DNA of 64,000 nucleotides from Ignavibacteriales bacterium (GTDB taxonomy: Bacteria; Bacteroidota; Ignavibacteria; UBA10030; SZUA-254): positions 1 through 64,000 of the forward strand of contig JACRFD010000044.1 in NCBI GenBank assembly GCA_016218025.1. The letters are read 5' to 3'. The position numbers and the translations under genes were made by a program. A model generated the notes under the pieces. The model was not told where the DNA came from. It was given only the letters and a program-made list of their open reading frames with translations, and did not search any database. Shown piece by piece: positions 39,720 through 50,667 of the stretch. The number at the start of each line of letters is the position of its first letter. Within the stretch, counting starts at the first letter, position 1.

Positions 39720-42557
39720 ATGCGTACTCTCTCTACGGTTTTACTGGCTTGTCTCCTGATATTCTTCTTCGAACGCCCGAGTCAAGCACAATGGATTCAA
39801 ACAAACGGACCGTATGGCGGAAATGTCACATGTTTTGCTGTTTCCGGCTCAAATCTCTTTGCGGGGACCTCCGGAGCAGGTATCTTCCGCTCTACAAATA
39901 ATGGTACAAACTGGACTGCGACTAATGAAGGCATCACCGATAAGAATATACAATCACTTGCCTGCAGTGGTTCAGATATTCTTGCCTGTACTGTAGAAAA
40001 GGTTTTTCATTCGACGGATGATGGCATACACTGGACTCAACTTGAGTTCAACACTTTCGGAACCGCCGGTCAACTCTTCCGTGTCGGGTTCAGCGGAACA
40101 AATCTCCTTGTAAGCGGTGAGCTTGGCGTGTTCTTTTCTACCGAAGATGGTATAAACTGGATGGCATCAGACCTGGCATACAGTGCAAGCTCCTTCGCCA
40201 CACTTGGAGCAAAACTATTTGCATCAACGGCTGCAGGTGTTTTTGTTTCACCGAACAATGGGGCAAGTTGGACTTCTACCTCATATACAAACTCGAATGC
40301 ACATATTCTTACGGTTAGTGAAACGAAGATTTATATGGGAACAAGCGGAGCTAACGGGGTTTTTGTTTCTTCAGATACCGGTACCACTTGGACACAGATC
40401 GATGTTGAACAACTTTCAGGTTTGGAATCACTCGCTATTCTTGATACTAACATCTTTGCCGGCGCGTTATATAGCGGAGTCTCGCTCTACACCGATGGAG
40501 GTACTTGGACCCCGGTTAATTCGGGATTGACAAATACAACAATAACTTCACTTGCTGTTATTGGGATGAACCTCTTTGCCGGAACAACCGGAGGCGGTGT
40601 GTTTCGCTCTTCAGATTATGGAACGACCTGGAACATGGTCAACGATGGGTTGTTGAATTCGTACGTTAATTCCCTTACGTTCAGTCCCGATGCATCGACA
40701 AACCTTTTTGCTGGGACTTCGAGTGGGGGTGTGTTTCTTTCCACCGACGATGGTGACAATTGGCAAGAAGTGAATTCAGGTCTCACAAATTTTGATGTTC
40801 GTTCATTTGCAACTATAGGTACTAAACTCTTTGCCGGTACGTATGGCAGCGGTGTATTCCTCTCTACTAACCAGGGGACAAGCTGGATTGCAGTCAACAC
40901 CGGACTGACAAACAAATATGTGAGGTCGTTTGTTGTTTCTGGGACTGATCTTTTTGCAGGAACTGGAAGCAATACTAGCGGATATGTTTTTCTCTCTACT
41001 GACGACGGAGCAAATTGGACTGAGGTCAGTACTGGTCTCCCAAATACATCCATCTATTCTCTTGCTGTTAAGGAATCGACTATCTTTGCAGGCACCGGGG
41101 GCTATGCTCATGGCTATGGTGTGTATATTTCCACAGATCAGGGAGGGAATTGGAGCACTGCAAACTCAGGGTTACCAAGTGACAAGCGAGTCAATGTTTT
41201 TGTCGCCAAAGAAGCAACCATCTTTGCAGGAACTGATGTCGGTGCATATCTTTCCACAGACAACGGCGGGAGCTGGACAGCGTCCGGTCTTCTACACCGT
41301 GTTTATGCTCTTGCTGTGGATAGTGCAAATCTCTTTGCGGGCACTAAAATACCCTCGGGGGAAAAAGGTGTCTCCCTTTCTACTGATAATGGGACAACTT
41401 GGACCGAAGTAAACTTGGGTCTTACCGATCTTGGAATTCGATTCCTCATCGTTCATGGTTCATATCTTTATGCCGGCACAACAACTGGTGGTGTGTACAG
41501 AAGAACCTTGAGCGAGTTTTTCATCCAGACAATTACTGCAAGTGCAGGACCGTACGGTACAATCAAAGCATCAGGATCAGTAACAGTAGAAAACGGAGGC
41601 AATTTGAAATTTACTATAGAGCCGAATGATGGTTACTATGTTGATAGCCTGATAGTCGATGATGTAAAAACTGATTCGACAACAAGCTACACATTCTTGA
41701 ATGTTACAGGCAACCACACTATTCGCGCTACGTTTGCTAAGTGTCTGTCAACTCAGGACATTAATGTCAATAGTAAATGGAACCTTGTCTCAGTACCTTC
41801 TAACGTAACTGATTATAGCGTGAGGAATCTCTTTCCGAGCGCACTCACTCTTGCCTATGCTTACATGGATGGATATTACGAGGAATCAAGACTCATTAAT
41901 GGAGCCGGTTACTGGTTGAAGTTTAACGGATCACAAAGTATACAGATAACAGGGTGCGATCTATCTGCAGTTTCGATTGACGTGATGCCCGGCTGGAATC
42001 TCATCGGCTCGATTGGTGTGCCTGTTGTGACTAACTCCATTACTTCATACCCTCAACGTATGATTACTTCCCGGTTTTTTGGCTACAGCGATGGCTATTT
42101 TGTTTCAGATACAATTCAACCGGGTAGTGGATATTGGGTGAAGGTAAATGAAGGGGGGATATTATTCTTGAATGCATTTGTGAATGCGACAAATGCAGCA
42201 AATCTAATCAAGATTGTACCATCAGGAGATCAACCCCCTGAAGCCCCAACTGATAGCGAAACAGTGAATATGATTCCGTTGACATACAGTCTTTCACAGA
42301 ATTATCCAAACCCGTTCAATCCTTCAACCAAGTTGTCATTTGTCGTTGTACATTCGTCATTTGTATCCCTGAAAGTGTACGATGTTCTTGGAAAAGAAGT
42401 TGCAACATTAGTAAAGGAAAACAAACCGGCAGGGAAGTATGAAGTTAAGTTTGATGGCTGCTCTGACGAAGGTCAGAATCTTCCAAGCGGAATTTACTTT
42501 TACAGGTTGACAACAGGAACGACAGCTGAAACAAAAAAACTTGTTTTAATTCGATAA
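39720..42557 (+). CDS. Secreted T9SS-sorted protein with sortilin/BNR-type repeats, InlB-B-like repeat, GWN module and T9SS CTD
   Basis: Repeated LFAGT..GGVFLSTDDGxNW units; C-terminal SQNYPNPFNPSTKLSF...SGIYFYRLTTGTTAETKKLVLIR. Confidence 0.93.
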   Translation: MRTLSTVLLACLLIFFFERPSQAQWIQTNGPYGGNVTCFAVSGSNLFAGTSGAGIFRSTNNGTNWTATNEGITDKNIQSLACSGSDILACTVEKVFHSTDDGIHWTQLEFNTFGTAGQLFRVGFSGTNLLVSGELGVFFSTEDGINWMASDLAYSASSFATLGAKLFASTAAGVFVSPNNGASWTSTSYTNSNAHILTVSETKIYMGTSGANGVFVSSDTGTTWTQIDVEQLSGLESLAILDTNIFAGALYSGVSLYTDGGTWTPVNSGLTNTTITSLAVIGMNLFAGTTGGGVFRSSDYGTTWNMVNDGLLNSYVNSLTFSPDASTNLFAGTSSGGVFLSTDDGDNWQEVNSGLTNFDVRSFATIGTKLFAGTYGSGVFLSTNQGTSWIAVNTGLTNKYVRSFVVSGTDLFAGTGSNTSGYVFLSTDDGANWTEVSTGLPNTSIYSLAVKESTIFAGTGGYAHGYGVYISTDQGGNWSTANSGLPSDKRVNVFVAKEATIFAGTDVGAYLSTDNGGSWTASGLLHRVYALAVDSANLFAGTKIPSGEKGVSLSTDNGTTWTEVNLGLTDLGIRFLIVHGSYLYAGTTTGGVYRRTLSEFFIQTITASAGPYGTIKASGSVTVENGGNLKFTIEPNDGYYVDSLIVDDVKTDSTTSYTFLNVTGNHTIRATFAKCLSTQDINVNSKWNLVSVPSNVTDYSVRNLFPSALTLAYAYMDGYYEESRLINGAGYWLKFNGSQSIQITGCDLSAVSIDVMPGWNLIGSIGVPVVTNSITSYPQRMITSRFFGYSDGYFVSDTIQPGSGYWVKVNEGGILFLNAFVNATNAANLIKIVPSGDQPPEAPTDSETVNMIPLTYSLSQNYPNPFNPSTKLSFVVVHSSFVSLKVYDVLGKEVATLVKENKPAGKYEVKFDGCSDEGQNLPSGIYFYRLTTGTTAETKKLVLIR

Positions 42558-42637
42558 AGGATAATTAGTTACAGATTTAAAAGAATTAAGCGAATCATCA
42601 ACGATCATATCGTATAAACTTCTTCAATAAATATACT

Positions 42638-43084
42638 ATGTTAATTAAATCATCATACATAATATTGCTGATTTCAGGCATCATTTTTATGCAAGGATGC
42701 AGCATATCTTCTACTTGCAAAAATATTAAAACACAAAATAGAAAATATAACCGTGATAATAGTTGTTCTTGTTTCGAGCTTACAAAAATTGGTGGCGGCT
42801 TTGTTGGCGGGAGTATCGATGCTAAATCTATTGGATTATATCAGGCGTTAGTTATTCATTCCGACAGTCTGTTGGATTATTTTGAGAACGACACCCTCCG
42901 CTGGAGTAAGAAGTTCAGTTTTTATCAGCGACAAATCAAGGGAACAAAGATTACGATGACAGCAATGGATTTGGGGTGGGGAGATATAAATCCCGTTTAT
43001 TCGTTCCAGGGTAAGGATACGATAATTATTTTTAATGCTGAGACTATTGATGACAGTCCGCTTATGTTCGTAAGAGAATATTAA
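42638..43084 (+). CDS. Hypothetical lipoprotein
   Basis: Signal peptide plus lipobox-like IIFMQGC. Confidence 0.6.
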   Translation: MLIKSSYIILLISGIIFMQGCSISSTCKNIKTQNRKYNRDNSCSCFELTKIGGGFVGGSIDAKSIGLYQALVIHSDSLLDYFENDTLRWSKKFSFYQRQIKGTKITMTAMDLGWGDINPVYSFQGKDTIIIFNAETIDDSPLMFVREY

Positions 43085-43288
43085 TCACTTTGAAGTAGAT
43101 TAATTAGACCGTATTATAATCAATCAAAAAACAGTAGAGAACGTGCATCAAGCAAGGTATACCAAGCAGTAAAATTTAATTGAATACTTAAAAGGGTGGA
43201 ACTTCACTTCTATTGATTATGTTTTAAGTTACATATACTAAATCTAATTTTTAAAAACATATCGAAATCAATAGAAGAAAATATTATC

Positions 43289-43732
43289 ATGGCACGAACA
43301 AGCACTTATCTCAACTTTCCCCGTAATACCGAAGAAGCATTTAATTTTTATAAATCTGTATTTGGCGGTGATTTTTCAGGCAGGGGAATTGCACGATTTA
43401 AAGACATTCCGCCTATGCCCGATTCACCTCCGGTTCCTAAAGAGGATTTGAATTTAGTAATGCATATTGAACTTCCTATAACAGGTGGACACATTTTGAT
43501 GGGAACTGATGCACCGGAATCAATGGGTTTCAAAGTGAATCAAGGGAATAATATGCACATCAACTTAGAACCCGATACACGTATTGAAACCAAACGGCTA
43601 TTCGATGCTTTGTCCGCCGGTGGTAAAATAACAATGCCGCTGCAAAATATGTTCTGGGGTGCATATTTCGGAAGTTGTACCGATAAGTTCGGTGTGCAAT
43701 GGATGTTTAACTGTGTTGAAAAGAAAATTTAA
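43289..43732 (+). CDS. VOC-family (PhnB/glyoxalase-like) protein
   Basis: YLNFPRNTEEAFNFYKSVFGGDF...DKFGVQWMFNC. Confidence 0.88.
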   Translation: MARTSTYLNFPRNTEEAFNFYKSVFGGDFSGRGIARFKDIPPMPDSPPVPKEDLNLVMHIELPITGGHILMGTDAPESMGFKVNQGNNMHINLEPDTRIETKRLFDALSAGGKITMPLQNMFWGAYFGSCTDKFGVQWMFNCVEKKI

Positions 43733-43733
43733 C

Positions 43734-44165
43734 ATGCAGCAGGATGAAAAGAAAACTATTAAAGTAGATGTCTCTGTAAAAGCATCCGTAGAGGTTGTGT
43801 GGAAAAAATGGACATCCCCTGAAGATATTATGAAATGGAATAATGCTTCGCCGGATTGGTACACCCCAAAAGCTGAAAATCAGCTAAGCGTGGGAGGTAA
43901 GTTTTTGTACAGAATGGAAGCCAAAGACGGTTCATTCGGGTTCGACTTTACCGGTAGATACGATCAGGTAACAGTAAATAGGAATATTGCATATACTATT
44001 GCTGATGGAAGGTCTGTTAATATTGATTTTGATACCGATGGAGAAGTAACAATGATTTCAGAAACTTTTGAAGCAGAGAGCTTGCATTCAATTGAAATGC
44101 AAAGAGCAGGATGGCAGTCGATTTTGGATAATTTTAAAAAATATGTTGAATTACAAAATCATTAA
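43734..44165 (+). CDS. SRPBCC/AHSA1-family protein (track ORF 43659 extends into previous gene)
   Basis: VSVKASVEVVWKKWTSPEDIMKWNNASPDWYTPKAENQLSVGGKFLYRMEAKDGS. Confidence 0.9.
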   Translation: MQQDEKKTIKVDVSVKASVEVVWKKWTSPEDIMKWNNASPDWYTPKAENQLSVGGKFLYRMEAKDGSFGFDFTGRYDQVTVNRNIAYTIADGRSVNIDFDTDGEVTMISETFEAESLHSIEMQRAGWQSILDNFKKYVELQNH

Positions 44166-44179
44166 TGAGGAATATCTTT

Positions 44180-44650
44180 ATGACGGGACAAATTACACCA
44201 TGTCTTTGGTTCAATAATCAGGCAGAGGATGCGGCTAAATTTTATACCTCGATATTTAAAAATTCTAAAATCGAAAGTATGACCCGCTACGGAAAAGAAG
44301 GATTCGAAATTCACGGACAAAAAGAGGGAACAGTTCTCACTGTTCAGTTCGCAATTAACGGACAAACTTTCACTGCATTGAACGGAGGTCCGTTATTTAA
44401 ATTTAATGAAGCAATATCGTTTCAGGTTTTGTGCGATACACAGGAGGAAATCGATCACTATTGGATGAGGTTGAGCGAGGGAGGAGAAAAGGGGCAATGC
44501 GGATGGCTAAAAGATAAGTTCGGTGTCTCGTGGCAAATTGTTCCCGCTATCTTATCCAAGTTACTGAGCGATCCATCACGTTCGGAGAAGGTAACAAAGG
44601 CATTTCTTCAAATGAAAAAATTTAATATAGAGAAATTGATGGAAGCATAA
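44180..44650 (+). CDS. VOC-family protein (3-demethylubiquinone-9 3-methyltransferase-like domain)
   Basis: ITPCLWFNNQAEDAAKFYTSIFKNSKIE...CGWLKDKFGVSWQIVP. Confidence 0.93.
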   Translation: MTGQITPCLWFNNQAEDAAKFYTSIFKNSKIESMTRYGKEGFEIHGQKEGTVLTVQFAINGQTFTALNGGPLFKFNEAISFQVLCDTQEEIDHYWMRLSEGGEKGQCGWLKDKFGVSWQIVPAILSKLLSDPSRSEKVTKAFLQMKKFNIEKLMEA

Positions 44651-44861
44651 TTAGAACCATTTGTTTGTTAATTTCGAATCTAGCTCCAAAGTTTAGAATT
44701 TAATCCATATCTTTCTTTCCTCGTTTTACATTACAATTGATATCGGGATCGGTCGGTAATAATTATTATATTCTTTTCTGTAAGTAAATGAATTGTTAAA
44801 ATTATTTATTGCTTCTTTTTTGAAGAATTCTTAACTTGAACAACTAAAAAATTATTCAGAC

Positions 44862-45698
44862 ATGGCAGGAATATTAGGGATAAATATGAAATCAATCACA
44901 TTATTCATCACCGTAATAACCTTTGTTCTTACATTCGGTGGCAAACTTATAGCATTCAATAGAAATATCAATGTGCGACAGGAAACAACATACAACCAGT
45001 CATGTGATTCTTTGCAGGCAGATTATTCTCGGCAAGGTTTATATGTTGGTTTATCGTTGCTGAGTCAGAAAGTTGGCGGTGACTTCAAATCGAATCGCAT
45101 TCTTTACATTATGACCTCTTCGCAAATAGGGGTAGTGCCTACATTAGATAACGTAATGGGATTTGGGATTTTGGCAGGAGGGAGATTTATTCTTGAAGAT
45201 AGCTATACACTTATGGCTGCTGATCTCGGGTATCAACTGTTGCAGTATAAAACGGGAATACATTTCATTCTTATTAATAATGATGCTGTTACGATTGCAG
45301 GAGGTGATGCATCATATAATAATCTTAATTTAAATTTCAAGGGGTATCCAGTTAGATTTAAATATTTCGAGCCATACATTCTAATTGGATTATCATATTC
45401 TTGGTTGAATATCGATAAGGGATCGGCGCAATATGGCTTTGAGAGAATTGGAAATGAGGATAGAATTATCTTTAGCAGAATAAGTGACGTAACATATTCT
45501 GGCATAGGATATTCTGCCGGACTTGGATCTGCTTATTACATTCATCCACGTTTAGCTCTAACTATGGATGTTAGTCTTCATGTGGTCAATTTCAAATCGC
45601 TTAATGGTGTTGCAGGATCAGTGGATATACCGATAAAATTATCTGGAAGTGGTTGGATTTTCAATGTAGGCGTTTCATATTGTTTTTTTAGTTTTTGA
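44862..45698 (+). CDS. Hypothetical outer-membrane beta-barrel-like protein
   Basis: Signal peptide (start maybe 44886), alternating pattern, terminal aromatic 'VGVSYCFFSF'. Confidence 0.55.
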   Translation: MAGILGINMKSITLFITVITFVLTFGGKLIAFNRNINVRQETTYNQSCDSLQADYSRQGLYVGLSLLSQKVGGDFKSNRILYIMTSSQIGVVPTLDNVMGFGILAGGRFILEDSYTLMAADLGYQLLQYKTGIHFILINNDAVTIAGGDASYNNLNLNFKGYPVRFKYFEPYILIGLSYSWLNIDKGSAQYGFERIGNEDRIIFSRISDVTYSGIGYSAGLGSAYYIHPRLALTMDVSLHVVNFKSLNGVAGSVDIPIKLSGSGWIFNVGVSYCFFSF

Positions 45699-45906
45699 TT
45701 TTCTATTAGGCCGTTTCATGGTTTATTCTTACAAAACGCTTTATGATTATAAAAATACATTCGTAATCGTTGTGCACTTTTGCAGGTGCCTCTATTAAAC
45801 ATCCAATAAAGGAGGATGCTATATCAGTATGAAAATATTAATAAAGGGAATGATGAGAAATTTAAGGTTATTCAAGTTATTATTATCCAATGGGTTCTTT
45901 ACCGTT

Positions 45907-45930
45907 CTCTGCGATCTTTGCGTCTTTGCG
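45907..45930. repeat. CTCTGCG-at-CTTTGCG-t-CTTTGCG short repeat
   Basis: Three near-identical 7-mers at 9/8-bp spacing. Confidence 0.55.
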
Positions 45931-46144
45931 GTTTTCTTTTTTTAAAAGGTTTTTATTCAACGCAGAGTCGCTGTATGCAGATATAAGCGGAGTTTCAGCA
46001 ATAAAATATTACATTGCTTAACATCAGTTATTATATTTCTTTCTGTAAGTAAAAGAAGTTCTTGAAATTTTTTATCCGGTAAAAATTATTGTAAATTGTT
46101 CCGATTTTCTAATGGATAAATTATGAACAACTATTTATATCGAG

Positions 46145-47596
46145 ATGAAGTCAGCCGATCATGATATTGGTGCCAATTTATTATCTAAGAATTTGGCTAT
46201 CCTTGCGGGGTTAATACTTGTAAGCAGAATACCTTTTTTGTTTTTAGGATATGGTTCTGATGGAGATGCATGGAGGGTTGCATTCAATTCATTCAAAATT
46301 TGGGAGACGGGTGTTTACTCAATTTCACGTTTTCCGGGCTTTCCATTATATGAATTGCTGATAACGCCATTTATAATCTATGGCGGATCGATACTTGCAA
46401 ATCTTGTAACAGTAATCGTGTTTATGGTTGCAGTTTATACCTTTGATCGGCTTCTTGTTGTATGCCAAAAAGAATCGCGTGATATTTTATTATGGACTTT
46501 CGCTTTTACTCCTATACTTTGGAAAAATTCTGTTACGACACTCGATTATGTCTGGGGCATGTCGTTGATTCTCATTTCATACTTGTTATTTCTTAAAAAT
46601 AAAAGATACACTGCGGCAATATTAATCGGTTTAGCATCTGCTGCACGATTAACCAATATTATTTTTGTAGTACCATTTTTCTTTTTATTAGATTCCGAAA
46701 ATAGGGTAAAGAATATATTTACAATTGCAGCTATTTCGCTCATTGTTGCTGCAATTTGTTACTTGCCGGTTATTCTTAGATCTGAAGCGATTAAAGATTT
46801 AAAAATATATATTGCAGATATCAGGCATTACAGCTTTCTGAAACAAACATCTTTTTTCGTTTACCGGTCCATTTATTCAATTGGCTTGTTAGCTTTCATA
46901 GTAATTTTGTATTCAGGATTCAGATATCGTATAAGAATTATAGAATTGTTCCGTTTGAAGGAGAAAGTATTTTATTCGTTATTATCGGGTATTGTTCTGA
47001 TGTTGATTGTATTTTTTATTCTTCCTGATGAAAGAGAATATCTTATTCCGGCTATTCCATTTCTTCTACTATTAATAGGAATTGTTTTTCCGCGTAAATA
47101 TGTTATAACAATATCAATTTGCCTCTGGAGCTATTCGTTGATAAACATTGATATAATCGAACATAATTTTCAAAACCAAAAGCCGCATTTGTCATTTACT
47201 TCCGGGTATGTAATAAAAGATTACAACGAACGGTCAAAAATATTAGAATGGAGGGAGGCGATATTAACTTATCCGTTCAAAGATTCATCAATCATCATGC
47301 TTGGAGTTGGTCCGGTATTTTCATTCGAGAATCGATTTGTAAAACAGACTCAAAATGCTTCAAAGCTTTTGCCCGATAGAGATTCATCGGATCAAATTGA
47401 TATAACGAGAATTTATCCGGATAAAAATACATCCCAGTTATACCCTAAAGATATTTATTTTGTATATGCATTATCGGAGCAGGAAAGCAAAGATTTAAAA
47501 AATCTTGGTTATACCTTATATTACCAGAAAGCCAAAAAAGAATACATCGAATCATGCACTCATTATGATCTGGATCGATATGCATCACCATTTTAG
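46145..47596 (+). CDS. Polytopic membrane protein, GT-C glycosyltransferase-like
   Basis: Many TM segments, YGSDGDAWRVAFNSFKIWETGVYSISRFPGFPLYEL. Confidence 0.6.
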   Translation: MKSADHDIGANLLSKNLAILAGLILVSRIPFLFLGYGSDGDAWRVAFNSFKIWETGVYSISRFPGFPLYELLITPFIIYGGSILANLVTVIVFMVAVYTFDRLLVVCQKESRDILLWTFAFTPILWKNSVTTLDYVWGMSLILISYLLFLKNKRYTAAILIGLASAARLTNIIFVVPFFFLLDSENRVKNIFTIAAISLIVAAICYLPVILRSEAIKDLKIYIADIRHYSFLKQTSFFVYRSIYSIGLLAFIVILYSGFRYRIRIIELFRLKEKVFYSLLSGIVLMLIVFFILPDEREYLIPAIPFLLLLIGIVFPRKYVITISICLWSYSLINIDIIEHNFQNQKPHLSFTSGYVIKDYNERSKILEWREAILTYPFKDSSIIMLGVGPVFSFENRFVKQTQNASKLLPDRDSSDQIDITRIYPDKNTSQLYPKDIYFVYALSEQESKDLKNLGYTLYYQKAKKEYIESCTHYDLDRYASPF

Positions 47597-47599
47597 AGC

Positions 47600-48331
47600 T
47601 TGAGGCTCCAGGAAACAATATTATTCTTAAAAAGAAATTCGTATATTCATCAAAATAATCATTATAAATCAGGAATGAATATGATAAAACAGACTTTGAA
47701 ACAATTTAGAAAATATTATTTTTTGTTTTTGATTCTAATTCTGCCCTTTTTAATTTTAACCGGTTTTGTTTTATTGGTATCACATAAAACCGGACAACCG
47801 ATAGTTGTTTTTTTTCAGGATATTTTTTACCAGACACATGCACCGCTGTATGTCGGTTTTATTTCAAATATCGGAATGATGGTCTGGTCATTCGCGATTG
47901 CCGTTTGTTTCTACGCTGCATATTTGTTGAATGCTTCTGGCAAGAAAGAACTGTTTTATTTTTTTATGTCGGGGGCTTTATTCGGAACTCTTTTATTGCT
48001 CGATGATTTTTTTATGTTTCATGAAATTATTTATCCCCGCTATTTACATATTGATTCAGATGTGGCCTATGCAATCTATGCATTAATGGGGATTGCATTC
48101 TTAATAAAATTCAGGGAGATACTTCTCGAAAGCGATTTCATTTTTTTTATAATGGCGTTGGGATTTTTTGCGTTATCGATATTTTTCGATGAGTTAAGAG
48201 AATCTATACTCATAAGTGATTACTATATAATCGCAGAAGACGGAACGAAATTTGTCGGAATCATATATTGGATGACCTATTTTATGATCACGGGAAAAAA
48301 ATATATTTTGCTGAATAATAAGAATTTATAA
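47600..48331 (+). CDS. Hypothetical multi-TM protein (start possibly internal, near 47681)
   Basis: Several hydrophobic segments. Confidence 0.5.
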   Translation: MRLQETILFLKRNSYIHQNNHYKSGMNMIKQTLKQFRKYYFLFLILILPFLILTGFVLLVSHKTGQPIVVFFQDIFYQTHAPLYVGFISNIGMMVWSFAIAVCFYAAYLLNASGKKELFYFFMSGALFGTLLLLDDFFMFHEIIYPRYLHIDSDVAYAIYALMGIAFLIKFREILLESDFIFFIMALGFFALSIFFDELRESILISDYYIIAEDGTKFVGIIYWMTYFMITGKKYILLNNKNL

Positions 48332-48356
48332 TATTTTCACAAAACGAAATAGCATT

Positions 48357-48656
48357 ATGAAAGTAATAGTCGATTTAACAATTATTCCGATCGGGGTTGG
48401 AATCTCTTTATCAAAATATGTTGCTGAATGCGAAAAAATCATAGCCGCAACGAATTGCAAAAAACAATTACATGCCAACGGCACAAACATTGAAGGTGAA
48501 TGGGATGAAGTATTCAAGGCGATTAAGTTGTGCCATGAACGACTTCACCAAATGGGTGCACCTCGCATATTTACAACAATTCATGCAGGTACCCGCATAG
48601 ATAGGGAACAATCTATGGACGATAAAATAAAAAGTGTTCAGGCAAAATTAATATGA
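48357..48656 (+). CDS. MTH1187/UPF0045-family thiamine-binding protein
   Basis: [25 protein letters not shown]...[23 protein letters not shown]. Confidence 0.9.
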   Translation: MKVIVDLTIIPIGVGISLSKYVAECEKIIAATNCKKQLHANGTNIEGEWDEVFKAIKLCHERLHQMGAPRIFTTIHAGTRIDREQSMDDKIKSVQAKLI

Positions 48657-48670
48657 TTAAAGATTGCATC

Positions 48671-50206
48671 ATGGAAAAAATACTGATCCTCGATTTTGGC
48701 TCCCAATACACGCAACTTATAGCGAGACGTGTTCGTGAACTTGGTGTTTATTCTGAGTTAGTTCCATTTGACATTTCCATTGAAAAGATTAAAGCTATCA
48801 ATCCGAAGGGAATAATTTTATCGGGTGGTCCTTCGAGCGTGTATGAAAAAGATTCGCCTCAACCGGATCGGCAAATCTTTGAATTAAACATTCCGGTTTT
48901 AGGGATATGTTACGGTTTGCAGATCATAGCTCATCATCTTGGAGGAAAAGTTGATACCCAGTTGCGAAAGGAATATGGTGCTGCTGAATTAATTGTGAAT
49001 GATTCATCAGATTTATTTAATGGAATAGAAAATGGAAAAACTAAAGTCTGGATGAGTCATGGAGATGCACTTACAAAAATTCCAGATTCATTCGAAATTA
49101 TCGCCCGCTCAGAGAATGCACCAATTTGTTCAATCAGAAATGTCCAGAAAAAAATATACGGGGTCCAATTCCATCCTGAAGTTGTTCATACAACTGAAGG
49201 AACGAAAATTATATCAAATTTTCTATACAAGATATGCGGATGCGGCGGAGGATGGAATGCAGGATATTTTATCGATCATAAAATTAATGAAATCAAGGAG
49301 ATAGTAGGAGATCAAAATGTAATCTGCGCCCTGAGCGGTGGAGTAGATTCCTCCGTTCTGGCAGTGCTTCTTCATAAAGCAATTGGCGATCAGTTGTTTT
49401 GCATTCATGTGAATAACGGATTGATGCGGAAAAACGAAAGTGAAAAAGTTGTTGAATTGTACCGGAATAAATTTCATCTTAATCTAGATTATGTTAATGC
49501 TTCCGATTTATTTCTCAAGAAATTATATGGTATATCTGATCCTGAAAGAAAACGGAAAATTATTGGCGAAACCTTTATAGAAGTTTTTGAAAAAGAAGCG
49601 AAAAAAATTGGAAAGGTAGGTTTCCTTGCTCAGGGGACATTATATCCTGATGTAATTGAATCGGTATCATTCAAAGGACCATCTCACATAATCAAAACTC
49701 ATCACAATGTCGGTGGATTACCTGAGAAGATGAATTTAAAATTGATTGAACCGTTCAGAGAATTATTTAAAGATGAAGTTCGTGAGACCGGAAAGATGCT
49801 TGGAATACCCGAAGAGTTTATTGAACGGCATCCTTTTCCGGGTCCCGGGCTTGCAGTGAGAATTATCGGTGAATTAACCGAAGATAAATTAAATTTATTA
49901 CGCGAAGCAGAGGATATATTTATTGACGAGATTAGAAAAAACGGCTTGTATAAAAATATATGGCAGGCATTTGCGGTATTGTTACCCGTTCAGAGTGTTG
50001 GCGTAATGGGTGATCAGAGGACTTATGAAAATGTAATCGCATTACGTGCTGTTACAAGCATAGATGGTATGACGGCAGATTGGGCAGTTATTCCGCATGA
50101 AATTCTTGCCGGAATCTCGAACAGGATTGTGAACGAAGTACGAGGAATTAACAGGGTGGTTTATGACATAAGCTCAAAACCACCCTCAACAATTGAATGG
50201 GAGTGA
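48671..50206 (+). CDS. guaA: GMP synthase (glutamine-hydrolyzing)
   Basis: [36 protein letters not shown]-term [11 protein letters not shown]; track start 48653. Confidence 0.98.
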   Translation: MEKILILDFGSQYTQLIARRVRELGVYSELVPFDISIEKIKAINPKGIILSGGPSSVYEKDSPQPDRQIFELNIPVLGICYGLQIIAHHLGGKVDTQLRKEYGAAELIVNDSSDLFNGIENGKTKVWMSHGDALTKIPDSFEIIARSENAPICSIRNVQKKIYGVQFHPEVVHTTEGTKIISNFLYKICGCGGGWNAGYFIDHKINEIKEIVGDQNVICALSGGVDSSVLAVLLHKAIGDQLFCIHVNNGLMRKNESEKVVELYRNKFHLNLDYVNASDLFLKKLYGISDPERKRKIIGETFIEVFEKEAKKIGKVGFLAQGTLYPDVIESVSFKGPSHIIKTHHNVGGLPEKMNLKLIEPFRELFKDEVRETGKMLGIPEEFIERHPFPGPGLAVRIIGELTEDKLNLLREAEDIFIDEIRKNGLYKNIWQAFAVLLPVQSVGVMGDQRTYENVIALRAVTSIDGMTADWAVIPHEILAGISNRIVNEVRGINRVVYDISSKPPSTIEWE

Positions 50207-50210
50207 TGAT

Positions 50211-50612
50211 CTATTGAACTTTAAAATTCAATTCTTTTAAAACTTTTCCGGATTGATCTGTAACTGTAACAAGCCAATCACCAGCAGTGTAAGCTGTTTT
50301 AGAAGCCCAAGTTCTCCATGGTGAGCCGCCGATAGATAATTCGGTAGCATGCACCATATCGCCATGTTTCCAAATTACAGTTAATGCCTGGTCGGTTGCG
50401 CCGGTAACCTTAAGCCAAAGAAATACTTTTGATTTCAAATCGAAAGTTGCTGCTTCATCTAAAAGCTCTCTGTCTTTGACATCTTTGCCCAATTTGGCAT
50501 CAATAATTTGAATGCCATCACTTTTTGTTGTTTCTTGCTGGGCAATAGTGTTGCTGGAGAAAACTAACCCGGCTACCATCAATAGAATGCCGATTGCAAA
50601 AATCTGTTTCAT
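50211..50612 (-). CDS. DUF2914-type secreted protein
   Basis: Signal peptide; VFLWLKVTGATDQALTVIWKHGD...SPWRTWASKTAYTAGDWLVTVTDQSGKVL. Confidence 0.75.
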   Translation of the reverse strand: MKQIFAIGILLMVAGLVFSSNTIAQQETTKSDGIQIIDAKLGKDVKDRELLDEAATFDLKSKVFLWLKVTGATDQALTVIWKHGDMVHATELSIGGSPWRTWASKTAYTAGDWLVTVTDQSGKVLKELNFKVQ

Positions 50613-50667
50613 ATGTCTTCACTCCTTACAAAATTATTATACAATCTGTTGTTTATTGAATTAAATT

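Noticed and set aside
40183-41629. Overlapping + and - ORFs inside the 39720-42557 gene
   Set aside because: They arise from repetitive BNR-type coding DNA that leaves other frames open; the main frame has coherent repeats, a signal peptide and a CTD
45830-45946. Mini-ORF ending ..CDLCVFAVFFF
   Set aside because: Low-complexity translation of the CTTTGCG repeat, no support as a gene
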